A stretch of DNA of 64,000 bases from Anaeromyxobacter sp. (GCA_016718565.1 JADKCZ010000001.1:868001-932000); one strand, 5' to 3'; counted from the first letter of the stretch, positions 14,878 to 23,696 are shown. Made by a program: numbers and translations. Notes: generated by a model from the letters alone, not told the origin.

Positions 14878-15849
14878 TCAAACGCGGCGGGCCCCGCCGG
14901 TGCGCCAGGCCGGCCGGAGCAGCTGCACCGCCGGGCCGGTGGAGAGCCGCAGCGCCCGGGCCGGCCCGAGCAGGTCGCCGTCCACCATGTAGCGCACCCC
15001 CTCGCCGTCCAGCTGCAGCGTCCGGCAGACGGCGTCGAGCGCGGCGCGGCGGCGCCACGGCGCGCCCCGGTGGACCCGCGGCAGGAGCCGGGCCACCTGC
15101 GGCAGCGAGCCGTGCACCCCCACGGCGTGGAAGAAGCCCGGCTGCTCCTCGCAGCGTGCCAGGGCGCGCATGCCCAGCCCCAGCGACGGCACCGTGCCGG
15201 CCAGCACCGTGAGGTAGCTCTGGTCCGGCCACTCGTCGCCGTCGGCCTCCACCCGCAGCGGCTCGCGGCTGGTCAGCGCCCGGGCCAGCGGGCCGTTGCC
15301 CAGGGCCGAGAGGGCGGCGCGCGCCAGCAGCCAGCCGGCCCCGGCCGGGCTGCGCCAGCGGGAGGCGTCGAAGCGCTCCAGGAAGGCCACCGCGGCGCCG
15401 GTGCCGAAGAGGAAGCCGTAGCCGGGCGGCTGCCCGTCGGCCTCGATCCGGAGCAGGTCGCGCTCGTCCACCTCGGCGGGCTGGCCGGCGCGCCGCCGGG
15501 CCAGCTCGGCCGAGAGCATGGCCTCGGGCTCGGCCGGCGGGCCGTGGTTGGCGGACAGCACGTTCATGGTGCCGCCGCGCAGCACCAGCAGGCGCGGCAG
15601 GGAGCCGCCCCCCCAGGCCGCCGCCGCCGCCGTCAGGACCCGGCGGTTGGTGCCGTCGCCGCCGCAGATCCCCAGGGTGTCCACCCCGGCGGCGCGCAGG
15701 GCGGCCACCGCCCGGTCCAGCTCCTCGGGGGTGGAGGCGTCGTGCAGCTGCCCCTCGTCCCCGAGCAGGCGCGCCAGGCGCTCCCGGGTCTCCGGGTGGC
15801 GGCGGTTGCGCGCCGCGCGCGGGTTGTTCACGATGCCGATCCCGCCCAT
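14878..15849 (-). CDS. Diacylglycerol/sphingosine kinase-like lipid kinase
   Basis: A 323-residue protein of the DagK-catalytic (LCB5/YegS/BmrU) family. The N-terminus GGIGIVNNPRAARNRR and the nucleotide loop ICGGDGTNRRV followed by LRGGTMNVLS match the family; bacterial members phosphorylate diacylglycerol or related lipids at the inner membrane. The usual GGDGT motif is present and GTMN replaces the common GTAN. Start choice is uncertain: ATGs at 15849 and 15855 are both possible, and the first overlaps the trmL start in a CATG tetranucleotide. Downstream are the PP2C and GYF_2 genes. Confidence 0.75.
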   Translation of the reverse strand: MGGIGIVNNPRAARNRRHPETRERLARLLGDEGQLHDASTPEELDRAVAALRAAGVDTLGICGGDGTNRRVLTAAAAAWGGGSLPRLLVLRGGTMNVLSANHGPPAEPEAMLSAELARRRAGQPAEVDERDLLRIEADGQPPGYGFLFGTGAAVAFLERFDASRWRSPAGAGWLLARAALSALGNGPLARALTSREPLRVEADGDEWPDQSYLTVLAGTVPSLGLGMRALARCEEQPGFFHAVGVHGSLPQVARLLPRVHRGAPWRRRAALDAVCRTLQLDGEGVRYMVDGDLLGPARALRLSTGPAVQLLRPAWRTGGARRV

Positions 15850-16360
15850 GCCCATCCTGCGCCCCGTCGAGCCGCCCTTCCAGGTGGTGCTGGTCAACCC
15901 GCAGATCCCGCCCAACACCGGCAACGTCGGCCGGACCTGCGCCGTGACCGGCACCCGCCTGCACCTCGTGGGACCGCTCGGCTTCTCCCTCGAGGACCGC
16001 TACCTGCGCCGGGCCGGCCTGGACTACTGGGCCGAGCTGGCGCCGCAGGTCCACCGCGACTGGCAGGAATTTGAGGCGCGCGCGCTCGGCGGTCAAATCG
16101 AAAAGCTCCACCTCTTCACCGGCCGGGCCACCCGGGGCCTGGCGCAGGTCCGTTTCGCCCCAGGCGACTTCCTGGTCTTCGGGCAGGAGGAGCGCGGCCT
16201 GCCGCCCGGCCTGCTGGAGGCCTGGCCGGGGCGCCAGGTGGCCATCCCGATGCGTGCGGGGATGCGCAGCCTCAACCTGGCGGTGGCGGTGGGGGTGGCG
16301 GTCTACACGGCGCTGGGGTCGGCCGGGGCCCTGGTGGGGGAGGCGGCCGGGGAATCGTGA
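15848..16360 (+). CDS. trmL: tRNA (cytidine(34)-2'-O)-methyltransferase TrmL
   Basis: A 170-residue SPOUT (SpoU) methyltransferase, close to the 157 residues of E. coli TrmL. Family motifs are NPQIPPNTGNVGRTC at the N-terminus, FGQEERGLP in the middle and IPMRAGMRSLNLAVAVGV at the C-terminal knot that binds S-adenosylmethionine. It would 2'-O-methylate the wobble nucleotide of leucine tRNAs. An in-frame ATG at 15833 is an alternative start; 15848 gives the usual short lead-in to the motif. The gene is divergent from the lipid kinase with overlapping start codons. Confidence 0.88.
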   Translation: MPILRPVEPPFQVVLVNPQIPPNTGNVGRTCAVTGTRLHLVGPLGFSLEDRYLRRAGLDYWAELAPQVHRDWQEFEARALGGQIEKLHLFTGRATRGLAQVRFAPGDFLVFGQEERGLPPGLLEAWPGRQVAIPMRAGMRSLNLAVAVGVAVYTALGSAGALVGEAAGES

Positions 16361-16377
16361 TCCCGCGGGCCCCGGGG

Positions 16378-16383
16378 TAAGAT
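16378..16383 (+). promoter_or_regulatory. -10-like box TAAGAT close to the start codon
   Basis: TAAGAT, preceded by a G run, ends 9 nt before the ATG at 16393. No Shine-Dalgarno sequence is present in the 18 nt before the start. Confidence 0.45.
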
Positions 16384-16392
16384 GGCCCCCCG

Positions 16393-18099
16393 ATGAGCTT
16401 CCTCGACGAGCCGGGCGACCTGTCGCGAACGCCCCTGGCCGCCATCCTGCTGGAGGCGCTCAACCTCCGCGCCGACGGGGTGCTGGCGGTCGAGCACGGC
16501 GGCGGCACCTCGCGCCTGTGGCTCCGGGCCGGCCAGCCGGTGGGGGCCCAGGTCTTCACCGGCTTCCGGCCCCTCGGCCACATGCTGCTGCAGGCCGGCA
16601 AGATCGACGTGGACGCGCTGTCGCGCAGCCTGGCGGAGATGGCCTCCACCGGCCGCCCGCAGGGCGAGCTGCTGGTGGAGCTGGGCGCCGTCTCGCGGGC
16701 CGAGGTGGACCAGGCGCTGGCCGACCAGCAGGCCGGCTACTTCGCCCTCATCGCCGCCCTGGACGCCGGCGGGTACGCCTTCGACCGCTCCCCGCCGGTG
16801 CCGGAGTGGACCCGGGGCTGCAAGCTCTCGCCGCTGCGGACCATCGTGGACGCGCTGGAGCGGCCGCAGGCCGGCGCCCTGGTGATGTCGGCGCTGCAGC
16901 CGGTGGCGCAGGGCGGGGCGCGGCTGGCCTCGGGCTACCCCGAGGCGGCCGGCAGCTTCCGCTGGTCGGCGCCCGAGCGTGGGCTGGTGGAGCGGCTGGA
17001 GCGGCCGGTGTCGCTGGAGGTCTTCTTCACCCCGCAGGAGGGGGTGGCCCCGGAGCGGGCGCGGGCCGTGCTGGCGTCCCTCCTGCTGCTGGGGCTGGCG
17101 GTGCCGGCGGCCGAGCGGGCCTCGCCCAGCGGCGACACCGTCTTCGGCATGGCGCTGGACGCCGAGGGCGTGGCCGCCGCGGTGGCCGCCGAGGCCCAGG
17201 CCCACGCGCCGGCCGCCTCGCCGGCCGTGCCGCTGCGCCGCTCCGACCCGGCCGAGGCGCGGGCCCGCCGCCAGCGCCTGCTCGCCAAGGCCATGCAGAA
17301 CATGGGGGTCGGCCCCTTCGTGGCCCGGCCCACCGCCACGCCGGCCCCGGGCAGCCACCCCGCCGTGCCGCCGACCGCGGCGGGCCAGCCCCCGGCGCCG
17401 GCCCGCGCCGCCCCCGGCTCCGCCGAGGCGGCGCTCCGGCAGGCCCTGCTCGAGGTGGCCCCGCGGGCCCGCGAGCGGAACCTCTTCACGCGGCTCGGCC
17501 TGGCCGACGGCGCGCCCAAGGACGAGGTGAAGCGGGCCTTCCTGCAGATCGCCCGCCAGTTCCACCCGGACCGCTTCGCCTCGCCGTCGCTGGCCGACCT
17601 GAAGGGCGAGGTCAGCGACTTCTTCGCCTCGGTCAACTCGGCCTACGAGGTGCTCTCCGACGACCGCAAGCGCGCCGAGTACCAGGCGGCGGTGCGCGGC
17701 GGCTCCTCCAACCCGCAGCGCGCCGAGGCGGCCCGGGTCGACTACCAGAAGGGCGAGGCCTGCATCCGCACCCGCGACTTCGCCCGGGCCCGCGGCTTCC
17801 TGGAGTCGGCGCTGCGGGCCGACACCCGCGCCGAGTACCAGGCGGCGCTGGCCTGGACCTACCTGGTGGACCCCTCCGGCAAGGACCTGGCCAAGGCCAA
17901 GGCCCTGCTGGTGGAGGCGCTGCGGGACGGCGCCTGCGACCGGGCCCTCTACGTGGCCGGCATCGTGGCGCGCGACGAGGGGAACGAGGGCGAGGCCGAG
18001 CGCTGCTTCCGCGCCGCGGTGGCCGCCAACCCGCGCCACGCCGACGCCCTGCGGGAGCTCAAGCAGGTCGAGGGGCGGCGCGCCATGCGGCGCCAGTAG
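16393..18099 (+). CDS. DUF4388 protein with C-terminal J domain and TPR-like helices
   Basis: A 568-residue cytoplasmic protein. The N-terminal 100 residues resemble DUF4388 (PATAN) domains (LSRTPLAAILLEALNLRADGVLAVEHGGG). A second helical region follows, then an Ala/Pro-rich linker (about residues 255-350). A J domain starts near 363 (LFTRLGLADGAPKDEVKRAF) with the HPD motif at 391-393, and TPR-like repeats occupy about 440-568 (DYQKGEACIRTRDFARARGF). The intact HPD suggests it stimulates a DnaK-type chaperone. Proteins with this build are common in myxobacteria and often linked to motility or signalling, but their function is not known. It precedes a DUF4388 response regulator by 20 nt. Confidence 0.78.
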   Translation: MSFLDEPGDLSRTPLAAILLEALNLRADGVLAVEHGGGTSRLWLRAGQPVGAQVFTGFRPLGHMLLQAGKIDVDALSRSLAEMASTGRPQGELLVELGAVSRAEVDQALADQQAGYFALIAALDAGGYAFDRSPPVPEWTRGCKLSPLRTIVDALERPQAGALVMSALQPVAQGGARLASGYPEAAGSFRWSAPERGLVERLERPVSLEVFFTPQEGVAPERARAVLASLLLLGLAVPAAERASPSGDTVFGMALDAEGVAAAVAAEAQAHAPAASPAVPLRRSDPAEARARRQRLLAKAMQNMGVGPFVARPTATPAPGSHPAVPPTAAGQPPAPARAAPGSAEAALRQALLEVAPRARERNLFTRLGLADGAPKDEVKRAFLQIARQFHPDRFASPSLADLKGEVSDFFASVNSAYEVLSDDRKRAEYQAAVRGGSSNPQRAEAARVDYQKGEACIRTRDFARARGFLESALRADTRAEYQAALAWTYLVDPSGKDLAKAKALLVEALRDGACDRALYVAGIVARDEGNEGEAERCFRAAVAANPRHADALRELKQVEGRRAMRRQ

Positions 18100-18119
18100 G
18101 GCGCGGAAAGGCACGGCAC

Positions 18120-20673
18120 GTGGCCAAGCAGCACCTGCTCCTCGTCGACGGCGATCCCAAGTCGCTGCGGGTCATGGAGGTCAGCCTGAAGAAGGCCGGC
18201 TTCACGGTGACCACCGCCGTCAACGGGCGCGACGCGCTGGAGCGCTGCGAGGTCTCGCCGCCGGACCTGATCCTCTCCGACACCAAGATGCCGGAGCTGG
18301 ACGGCTTCGAGCTGTGCCGCCGGCTCAAGCAGGACGAGCGGTTCCGCGCCACGCCCTTCATCTTCCTGACCGGCCAGAAGTCGGTGGAGTTCAAGGTGAA
18401 GGGGCTCGAGCTGGGCGTCGAGGACTACCTGACGAAGCCCATCTACATCAAGGAGATCGTCACCCGGGTGAAGATCCTGCTGCAGAAGCGGGAGCGGGAG
18501 CGGATCGAGAAGCGGGACCTGAAGGCCAGCTTCAGCGGCCACCTCTCCGACATGGGGGTGGTGGACCTGGTGCAGACCCTGGAGATGGGCAAGAAGTCGG
18601 GCGCCCTGCACATCACCAACCCGGCCGGCGCCGCCGCCGTCTGCTGGTTCCGCGACGGGCGCATCCTCGACTGCGAGCTGGGCCGGGTGGCCGGCGAGAA
18701 CGCCTTCTACCGGCTCCTCAACTGGCAGGAGGGCGAGTTCGCCATCGAGTTCAGGCCCATCGAGCGGGAGGAGCGCATCCCCCTCTCGACGCAGGGCCTG
18801 CTCATGGAGGGCATGCGCCGCATCGACGAGTGGGGCCGCATCGCCGAGCAGCTGCCGGCGCTGGACCGGGTCTTCGAGCTCGACTACCCGCTGCTGGCCG
18901 AGCGGCTCGCCGAGATCCCCGACGACGTCAACGCGCTCCTGCGGCTCTTCGACGGGCAGCGGACGCTGGAGCGGATCATCGCGGAGGCGGACTACGACGA
19001 CCTGGCCGCCGCCGGGGTCATCGCCAAGCTCTTCTTCGAGGGGCTCATCCGGGAGGTGGCGGCCGCGCCGGCGCTGACCCCGCCGCCCGGGTCGCTGCCG
19101 GCGCTGACGCCGGTCCCGGGATCGCTGCCGGCGCTGACGCCTCTGCCGGGCGCCTTCGAGGCCTTCAGCGCGGTGGCGGTGGCGGCGCCGGCGGTGCCCC
19201 CGGCCGCCGCCGAGCCGGAGGCCGGCCCGGCGCAGCCGCCGGCGGCGGCCCACGCCGAGTCCGGCGCGGTGGACTGGTTCGCCGGCCCCACCTCCCCCGC
19301 GGAGGCGCCGCGGGAGGCGCCCGCCGCCGGTCCGGTGGGCGCGGCCGGGCCGCCGACCGCGGGGGACGACGCGCCGCCCAGCGTGCTGCGCTTCGGGGAC
19401 CACCGGCGCGAGCCGCTGGTGAGGTCGCCGGAGGCGCCGCCGCCTGGCTCCTCGTCGGCCGACGCCCCGCCGCCCTCGCCCCTGCCGCCGGCCAGCCTCG
19501 ACGTCCCGTCCTTCCGGCCACCGACCCGGTTCTCCATGCCCCTGCCGCTGCCGGGCTCGGTCCCGCCGCCGCCCTCCTTCGGCGGGCCGAGGACCTTCGG
19601 CGCCGCCGACCTGGTGCGCGAGCCGGACGCGCCCGAGGGGGCGCTGGCCGGATCGGGCGGGCCGGACGACGGCGGCGATCCGTTCGAGGTGCCCGGGGCG
19701 CCGCCGGCCCCGGAGGCCGCGGCGGTGGAGGCGGTGCCGATGGTGGGCGAGGTCGCGGCGGTCGAGCTGGCGGTCGAGCCGGCCGCCCCGGAGGCCGTGC
19801 CGGACCCCGCAGCGCCCGAGGACGAGGATCCGGAGCTGGCGCCGGAGCGACGGGTGGAGCTGCCCGTACCGCCTCGGCCGGCCAGGCGGGGCTGGATCGC
19901 CTGGGCCGCCGCGGGCCTGGTGGCCGCCGCCGGGCTGGCCGCCGGAGGGTGGTCTCTCTGGGCGAGGCCGCCGGGCACGCCGGAAGCGGTGAGCCCGGTC
20001 GCTGCCGTGGGTGCCGCCGCCGAGGCGACCCCGACCCCGACCCCGACCGCGACCCCGACCGCGGCCCCGCGGCCCCGACCCGACCGCGACCCCGACCCCG
20101 ACCCCGACCCCGACCGCGACCCCGACCGCGACCCCGACCCCGACCCCGACCCCGACCGCGACCGCGACCCCGACCCCGACCCCGATCGCGGCCCCGATCG
20201 CGGCCCCGACCGCGATCGCGACCGAGCCCTCGGGTTCAGACCTCCCTCTCCCCCCCGGGGAGAGGGCCGGGGTGAGGGGCACCGAGCCTCCTGCCTCCGA
20301 CCCGGCGGCTACCCAGGCCGCCCGCCTGCTGGCCTCCGCCGACCGGCTCTACCTCGCCTCGCGCTTCGAGCGCGCCGCGGCGGAGTACCGGCGGGCCCTG
20401 GCGGCCCTCCCCAGCGCGCCGGCCCACGTCGGCCTGGCCCGGGCGCTCTACGACGCCAGCCCGGCCAACGCGGCCGAGGCGCTCCGGTCGCTCGACGCGG
20501 CCCTCAGGCTCGACGCGCGCAGCGCGCCCGCCTGGCTGCTGCGGGGCGTGATCCACCAGGGCCAGGGGCGCAGCGACGCGGCGCGCGCCGCCTACCAGCG
20601 CTTCCTCGAGCTCAGCCCCACCGGCCGCGAGGCGGCCGAGGTCCGCCAGATCCTGGAGCAGCCGCTCCGGTGA
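18120..20673 (+). CDS. Response regulator-DUF4388 membrane protein, frame broken before a TPR tail
   Basis: From the GTG at 18120 one reads a receiver domain (residues 1-125: LLLVDGDPKSLR, Asp phospho-acceptor in LILSDTKMPELDG, and LTKPIYIKE). A DUF4388 domain follows (about 135-240, FSGHLSDMGVVDLVQTLEMGKKSGAL), then a Pro/Ala-rich segment of roughly 270 residues and one membrane helix near 590-615. After the helix comes a Thr-Pro repeat encoded by a hexanucleotide array. The hexamer register slips by one base near 20070-20095. The TPR tail (ADRLYLASRFERAAAEYRRAL onward, stop 20671-20673) therefore lies in the +1 frame, whereas the original frame stays open through tsaD to 21671. Either the tail is lost, the array is variable, or the assembly has an error there. 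Confidence 0.65.
20026..20224 (+). repeat. Hexanucleotide array CCCCGA / CCGCGA inside a coding region
   Basis: About 200 bp composed almost only of CCCCGA, CCGCGA and a few CCGATC/GCGGCC variants. Read in phase, it encodes Thr-Pro/Thr-Ala; the other frames give Arg-Pro and Asp-Pro/Asp-Arg. One irregular stretch (about 20070-20095, containing CCCCGACCCGACC) changes the register by one base. Related GGTCGG/GGTCGC units recur at 45312-45442. Confidence 0.85.
20244..20279. repeat. REP-like palindrome, copy 1
   Basis: CCCTCTCCCC-CCC-GGGGAGAGGG (20244-20266) followed by CCGGGGTGAGGGG. The same right arm and tail recur at 45375-45397. In-frame it encodes LPLPPGERAGVRG, a peptide that in other proteobacterial genomes typically marks translated intergenic repeat DNA rather than conserved protein. 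Confidence 0.75.
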
Positions 20674-21671
20674 GGGTCCTCGGGCTCGAGACCAGCTGCG
20701 ACGAGACCGCCGCCGCCGTGGTGGAGGACGGGCGCCGCGCGCTCTCCGACGTGGTCTCGACGCAGATCGAGATCCACCGGCGCTGGGGCGGCGTGGTGCC
20801 GGAGCTGGCCAGCCGCAACCACGTGGTGCAGGTGATGCCGGTGGTGGAGGAGGCGGTGACCCTGGCCGGCGGCCCCGGGGTGGTGGACGCCATCGCGGTC
20901 ACCAGCGGCCCGGGCCTGGTGGGCGCGCTGCTGGTGGGCGTGCAGGTGGCCAAGGCGCTGGCGGCCGCCTGGGACAAGCCGCTGGTGGGGGTGAACCACC
21001 TGGAGGGCCACCTGCTGGCGGCCTTCCTGGGCGACGACCCGCCCACCTTCCCCTTCCTCGGCCTGGTGGTCTCGGGCGGCCACACCTCGCTCTACCAGGC
21101 GCGCGGCTTCGGCGACTACCTCCTGCTGGGCCGCACCCGCGACGACGCGGCCGGCGAGGCCTTCGACAAGGGGGCCAAGCTGCTCGGGCTGCCCTACCCG
21201 GGCGGCGTGGCCATCGATCGGCTGGCCAGGACCGGCGATCCACGCGCCGTGAAGTTCCCCCGGGCGGTGGTCAAGGGCGCCGACCTCGACTTCAGCTTCT
21301 CGGGGCTCAAGACCGCGCTGCTGCACCACGTGAAGAAGCACGGCGTGCCGGCCGGGCAGGGGCTGGCCGACCTGTGCGCCAGCTACCAGGAGGCCATCGT
21401 GGGGGCGCTGGTGCAGAAGGCGGTGCGGGCGGCGCGCCGCTTCCAGCTCCCCACCCTGGTGCTGGCGGGCGGCGTGGCCGCCAACAGCCGGCTGCGCGCC
21501 GCCGCCCTGGAGGCCGCCGCCGGCTACCAGGACCTGCGGGTGGTGGTCCCGGCGGCCCGGCTCTGCACCGACAACGCCGCCATGATCGCGGTGGCCGGCA
21601 CCCACGCGCTGGAGCGCGGCCTGCGCGCCGGGCCCGACCTCAACGCCGACCCGGCCTGGCGGCTGCAGTGA
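20670..21671 (+). CDS. tsaD: tRNA N6-threonylcarbamoyladenosine transferase TsaD
   Basis: A 333-residue Kae1/Qri7/TsaD protein, the usual length. It transfers the threonylcarbamoyl group to A37 of ANN-decoding tRNAs with TsaB and TsaE. The N-terminus VLGLETSCDETAAAVV, the metal-binding NHLEGHLLA (His110, His114) and the C-terminal LAGGVAANSRLR and CTDNAAMIA motifs are all present. The GTG start overlaps the TGA of the upstream TPR frame (GTGA), and the TGA stop overlaps the GTG of rsmA in the same way, so all three are translationally linked. The upstream array frame also runs into this gene in-frame without a stop. Confidence 0.93.
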   Translation: MRVLGLETSCDETAAAVVEDGRRALSDVVSTQIEIHRRWGGVVPELASRNHVVQVMPVVEEAVTLAGGPGVVDAIAVTSGPGLVGALLVGVQVAKALAAAWDKPLVGVNHLEGHLLAAFLGDDPPTFPFLGLVVSGGHTSLYQARGFGDYLLLGRTRDDAAGEAFDKGAKLLGLPYPGGVAIDRLARTGDPRAVKFPRAVVKGADLDFSFSGLKTALLHHVKKHGVPAGQGLADLCASYQEAIVGALVQKAVRAARRFQLPTLVLAGGVAANSRLRAAALEAAAGYQDLRVVVPAARLCTDNAAMIAVAGTHALERGLRAGPDLNADPAWRLQ

Positions 21672-22510
21672 GCGCCGGCTACCCCAGCCCGCGGGCGCTG
21701 CTCGACAAGTACGACCTCCGGGCCAAGAAGAGCTGGGGGCAGAACTTCCTGGGCGACGAGCACATCCTCGACGACATCGCGCGGCTGGCGGCCCCGCGGC
21801 CGGGGGTGCGGGTGCTGGAGCTGGGCGCCGGGCTGGGCCACCTGACGGCCCGCCTGCTGGCCCGCGGCGCCGAGGTCACCGCGGTGGAGCGCGACCGCGA
21901 CATGGCCCTGGTGCTGCGCGGGGAGCTGGGCGACCGCATCACGCTCCTGGAGGCCGACGCCGCCCGCCTCGACTACGCCGCGCTGGCGGCCGGCCGGCCC
22001 CTGGTGGTGGTGGGCAACCTGCCCTACCACCTGACCTCGCCCATCCTCTTCGGCCTGCTCGACCAGGTGGGCCACGTGAGCGCCGCGGTGTTCCTGCTGC
22101 AGCGCGAGGTGGCGGAGCGGCTGGCGGCCTCGCCCGGGCAGAAGGACTGGGGCGTGCTCTCGGTCTTCCTGCAGCGCGAGGCCGAGGTGTCGGTGGAGCG
22201 GATCGTGCCGCCGGGCGCCTTCTTCCCGCCGCCCAAGGTCCACTCGGCGGTCATCCACGTGGCCTTCCGGCCGCCGGCGCCCGGCGCGGCGGTGCTGGAC
22301 GCCGCCCGCTTCCGCAAGCTGGTGAAGGCCGGCTTCGCCCAGCGGCGCAAGACGCTCAAGAACGCCCTGGAGGCCGGCGCGGTGGCGCCGCCCGAGGCCC
22401 TGGCGGCGGCGCTGGCGGTCACCGGCATCGACCCGGGCCGGCGCGGCGAGACCCTGACCATCGAGGAGTGGGCGGCGCTGGAGCGGGCGCTGGGACCGGC
22501 CCGCGAGTAG
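21668..22510 (+). CDS. rsmA: 16S rRNA (adenine(1518)-N6/adenine(1519)-N6)-dimethyltransferase
   Basis: A 280-residue KsgA/RsmA enzyme that dimethylates two adjacent adenines near the 3' end of 16S rRNA during 30S maturation. The SAM-binding motif I is VLELGAGLGHLTARLL, the catalytic motif IV is VVGNLPYHLTSPI, and the N-terminal KKSWGQNFL and C-terminal FAQRRKTLKNAL are typical. The GTG start overlaps the tsaD stop by GTGA. It converges on a DUF1428 gene across an imperfect GC hairpin. Confidence 0.94.
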   Translation: MSAGYPSPRALLDKYDLRAKKSWGQNFLGDEHILDDIARLAAPRPGVRVLELGAGLGHLTARLLARGAEVTAVERDRDMALVLRGELGDRITLLEADAARLDYAALAAGRPLVVVGNLPYHLTSPILFGLLDQVGHVSAAVFLLQREVAERLAASPGQKDWGVLSVFLQREAEVSVERIVPPGAFFPPPKVHSAVIHVAFRPPAPGAAVLDAARFRKLVKAGFAQRRKTLKNALEAGAVAPPEALAAALAVTGIDPGRRGETLTIEEWAALERALGPARE

Positions 22511-22512
22511 GC

Positions 22513-22551
22513 GGGCCGCGGGCCGGCGGGTCAGGCGTCGCCGGCCGCGGG
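22513..22551. terminator. Imperfect GC hairpin between rsmA and the DUF1428 gene
   Basis: About 15-bp arms (GGCCGCGGGCCGGCG pairing with CGCCGGCCGCGGGCC, two mismatches) flank a 9-nt loop between the convergent stops. No T-tract. Confidence 0.4.
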
Positions 22552-22553
22552 CC

Positions 22554-22916
22554 TCACCACCCCACCAGCACCTCGAAGCCCGCCATGGCGAAGCGCTTCG
22601 GGTCGAAGGGCATGGCCCCCATCATGTCGGAGCCGTGCATGCGCGGGTCCTTCATGACCTTGGCGTTGACCCGGTCGCGGTGGGCGCGCGACTTGTAGAG
22701 GATCCAGGCGAAGACCACCGTCTCGCCGGCCTTGAGCCCGGCCAGCTTCTTGAAGCCCAGGCCGAAGGGGATGGCCAGGTCCTCGGCCAGGCACTCGCAG
22801 TAGCCGAGGGCGCCGTGCTCCTTCCAGAGCTTGGCGCCGAGCCTGGCCTGCTTGAGGTAGGCCTTCACCTTCCGCTTCTGGATGGGGATGACGAAGCCGT
22901 CGACGTAGCCTGCCAT
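22554..22916 (-). CDS. DUF1428 family protein (YbaA-like)
   Basis: A 120-residue protein of the DUF1428 family, which has a dimeric alpha-beta barrel (ferredoxin-like) fold. Family blocks are YVDGFVIPIQK at the N-terminus, GALGYCECLAEDL, VVFAWILYKSRAHRDRVNAKV and MPFDPKRFAMAGFEVLV at the end. Biochemical function is unknown. GGAGGAG lies 5-6 nt before the ATG at 22916; the frame stays open upstream but the family N-terminus begins here. Confidence 0.88.
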   Translation of the reverse strand: MAGYVDGFVIPIQKRKVKAYLKQARLGAKLWKEHGALGYCECLAEDLAIPFGLGFKKLAGLKAGETVVFAWILYKSRAHRDRVNAKVMKDPRMHGSDMMGAMPFDPKRFAMAGFEVLVGW

Positions 22917-23004
22917 GGGGTGCTCCTCCGGGTGATCGCGGCGGGTCCCGCGGGAGGCGGGGTGCGCCGCAGGAACCTGTGGCGGCGGCGCCACCCGTGC
23001 AAGA

Positions 23005-23032
23005 GGCCGCCCCCGCAGGGTGCGGGGCGGCC
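23005..23032 (-). terminator. Hairpin downstream of the outer-membrane-like gene
   Basis: GGCCGCCCCCGCA pairs with TGCGGGGCGGCC (one bulged C, 3-nt loop). It lies about 65 nt past the stop at 23097 and is followed on the reverse strand by TCTTGC. Confidence 0.5.
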
Positions 23033-23096
23033 CCACGCGCGCGCCGGCCGGCCCACGCCCTGGCCGGGCGGTCCGCCTCGGCCAGCTCAGCCCCGC

Positions 23097-23696
23097 TCAG
23101 TACCAGTCGAGCCCGAGCCAGGCCGTGACGGTCGTCAGACCACCGGTGGAGTTCGACACGAGGCTCCTGGCGTGGTGCTGCGCCTCCAGGTTGAGCGACA
23201 GGCCGGGCCCTGACCGCCCGCCGAAGGCGTAGCCCAGGCCGGCCAGCAGGTTCGGACCCTGCTCCGGGTCGGCGGTCCCCTGCGCCCGCAAGGTGACGCC
23301 GAGCGCGCCCCGCACGAAGAAGCCGGTCTCCCGGGGGAAGAAGGTGGCGCCGACGTCCTGGAAGACCAGCCGATGGGGGCCGGTGCCGATGAGGCCACCC
23401 TCGAGCCCGATGAGGAGCCGGCGCGAGCGGGCCACGCCGAGCCGCAGCCGCAGGAGCTGGCCCGGCGACGACCCCGCGCTGGTGTAGGCCTCGGCCCCGA
23501 ACCCGGCCCCGAGGTAGACGCCAGGGGCGGTCGGTGCAGCCAGGGGCACGGCGGCGCCGCCGGGCTCCCGGGTCGGGGGCGCGGCGATCGCCGCGGGTTC
23601 CGCGGCCCCGGCCGGCGGGGCGGCCTGGGGCGGCGGGAGGTCGGGCGCGGCCGCGGTGAGCAGCGCGGCCGCCAGTGCGAGTCCGGGGTGGATCAT
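23097..23696 (-). CDS. Putative secreted outer-membrane beta-barrel protein
   Basis: A 199-residue protein with a signal peptide (MIHPGLALAAALLTAAAPD) and a Pro/Ala-rich linker of about 40 residues. About 140 residues follow with alternating hydrophobic strands and Gly turns (VYLGAGFGAEAYTS, LLRLRLGVARSRRLLIGLEGG, FFVRGALGVTLRAQG, NLLAGLGYAFGGRSG). It ends in an aromatic residue (WLGLDWY), as outer-membrane proteins usually do. About eight strands are suggested. I do not recognise a specific family. It is 38 nt downstream of the Tat-exported aminotransferase gene and likely shares its transcript. Confidence 0.6.
   Translation of the reverse strand: MIHPGLALAAALLTAAAPDLPPPQAAPPAGAAEPAAIAAPPTREPGGAAVPLAAPTAPGVYLGAGFGAEAYTSAGSSPGQLLRLRLGVARSRRLLIGLEGGLIGTGPHRLVFQDVGATFFPRETGFFVRGALGVTLRAQGTADPEQGPNLLAGLGYAFGGRSGPGLSLNLEAQHHARSLVSNSTGGLTTVTAWLGLDWY

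Noticed and set aside
16071..21671. One continuous 1866-codon frame covering trmL's 3' part to tsaD
   Set aside because: Only 18120 onward looks like protein, and it has separate domains and overlaps. The open frame reflects lack of stops in GC-rich DNA.
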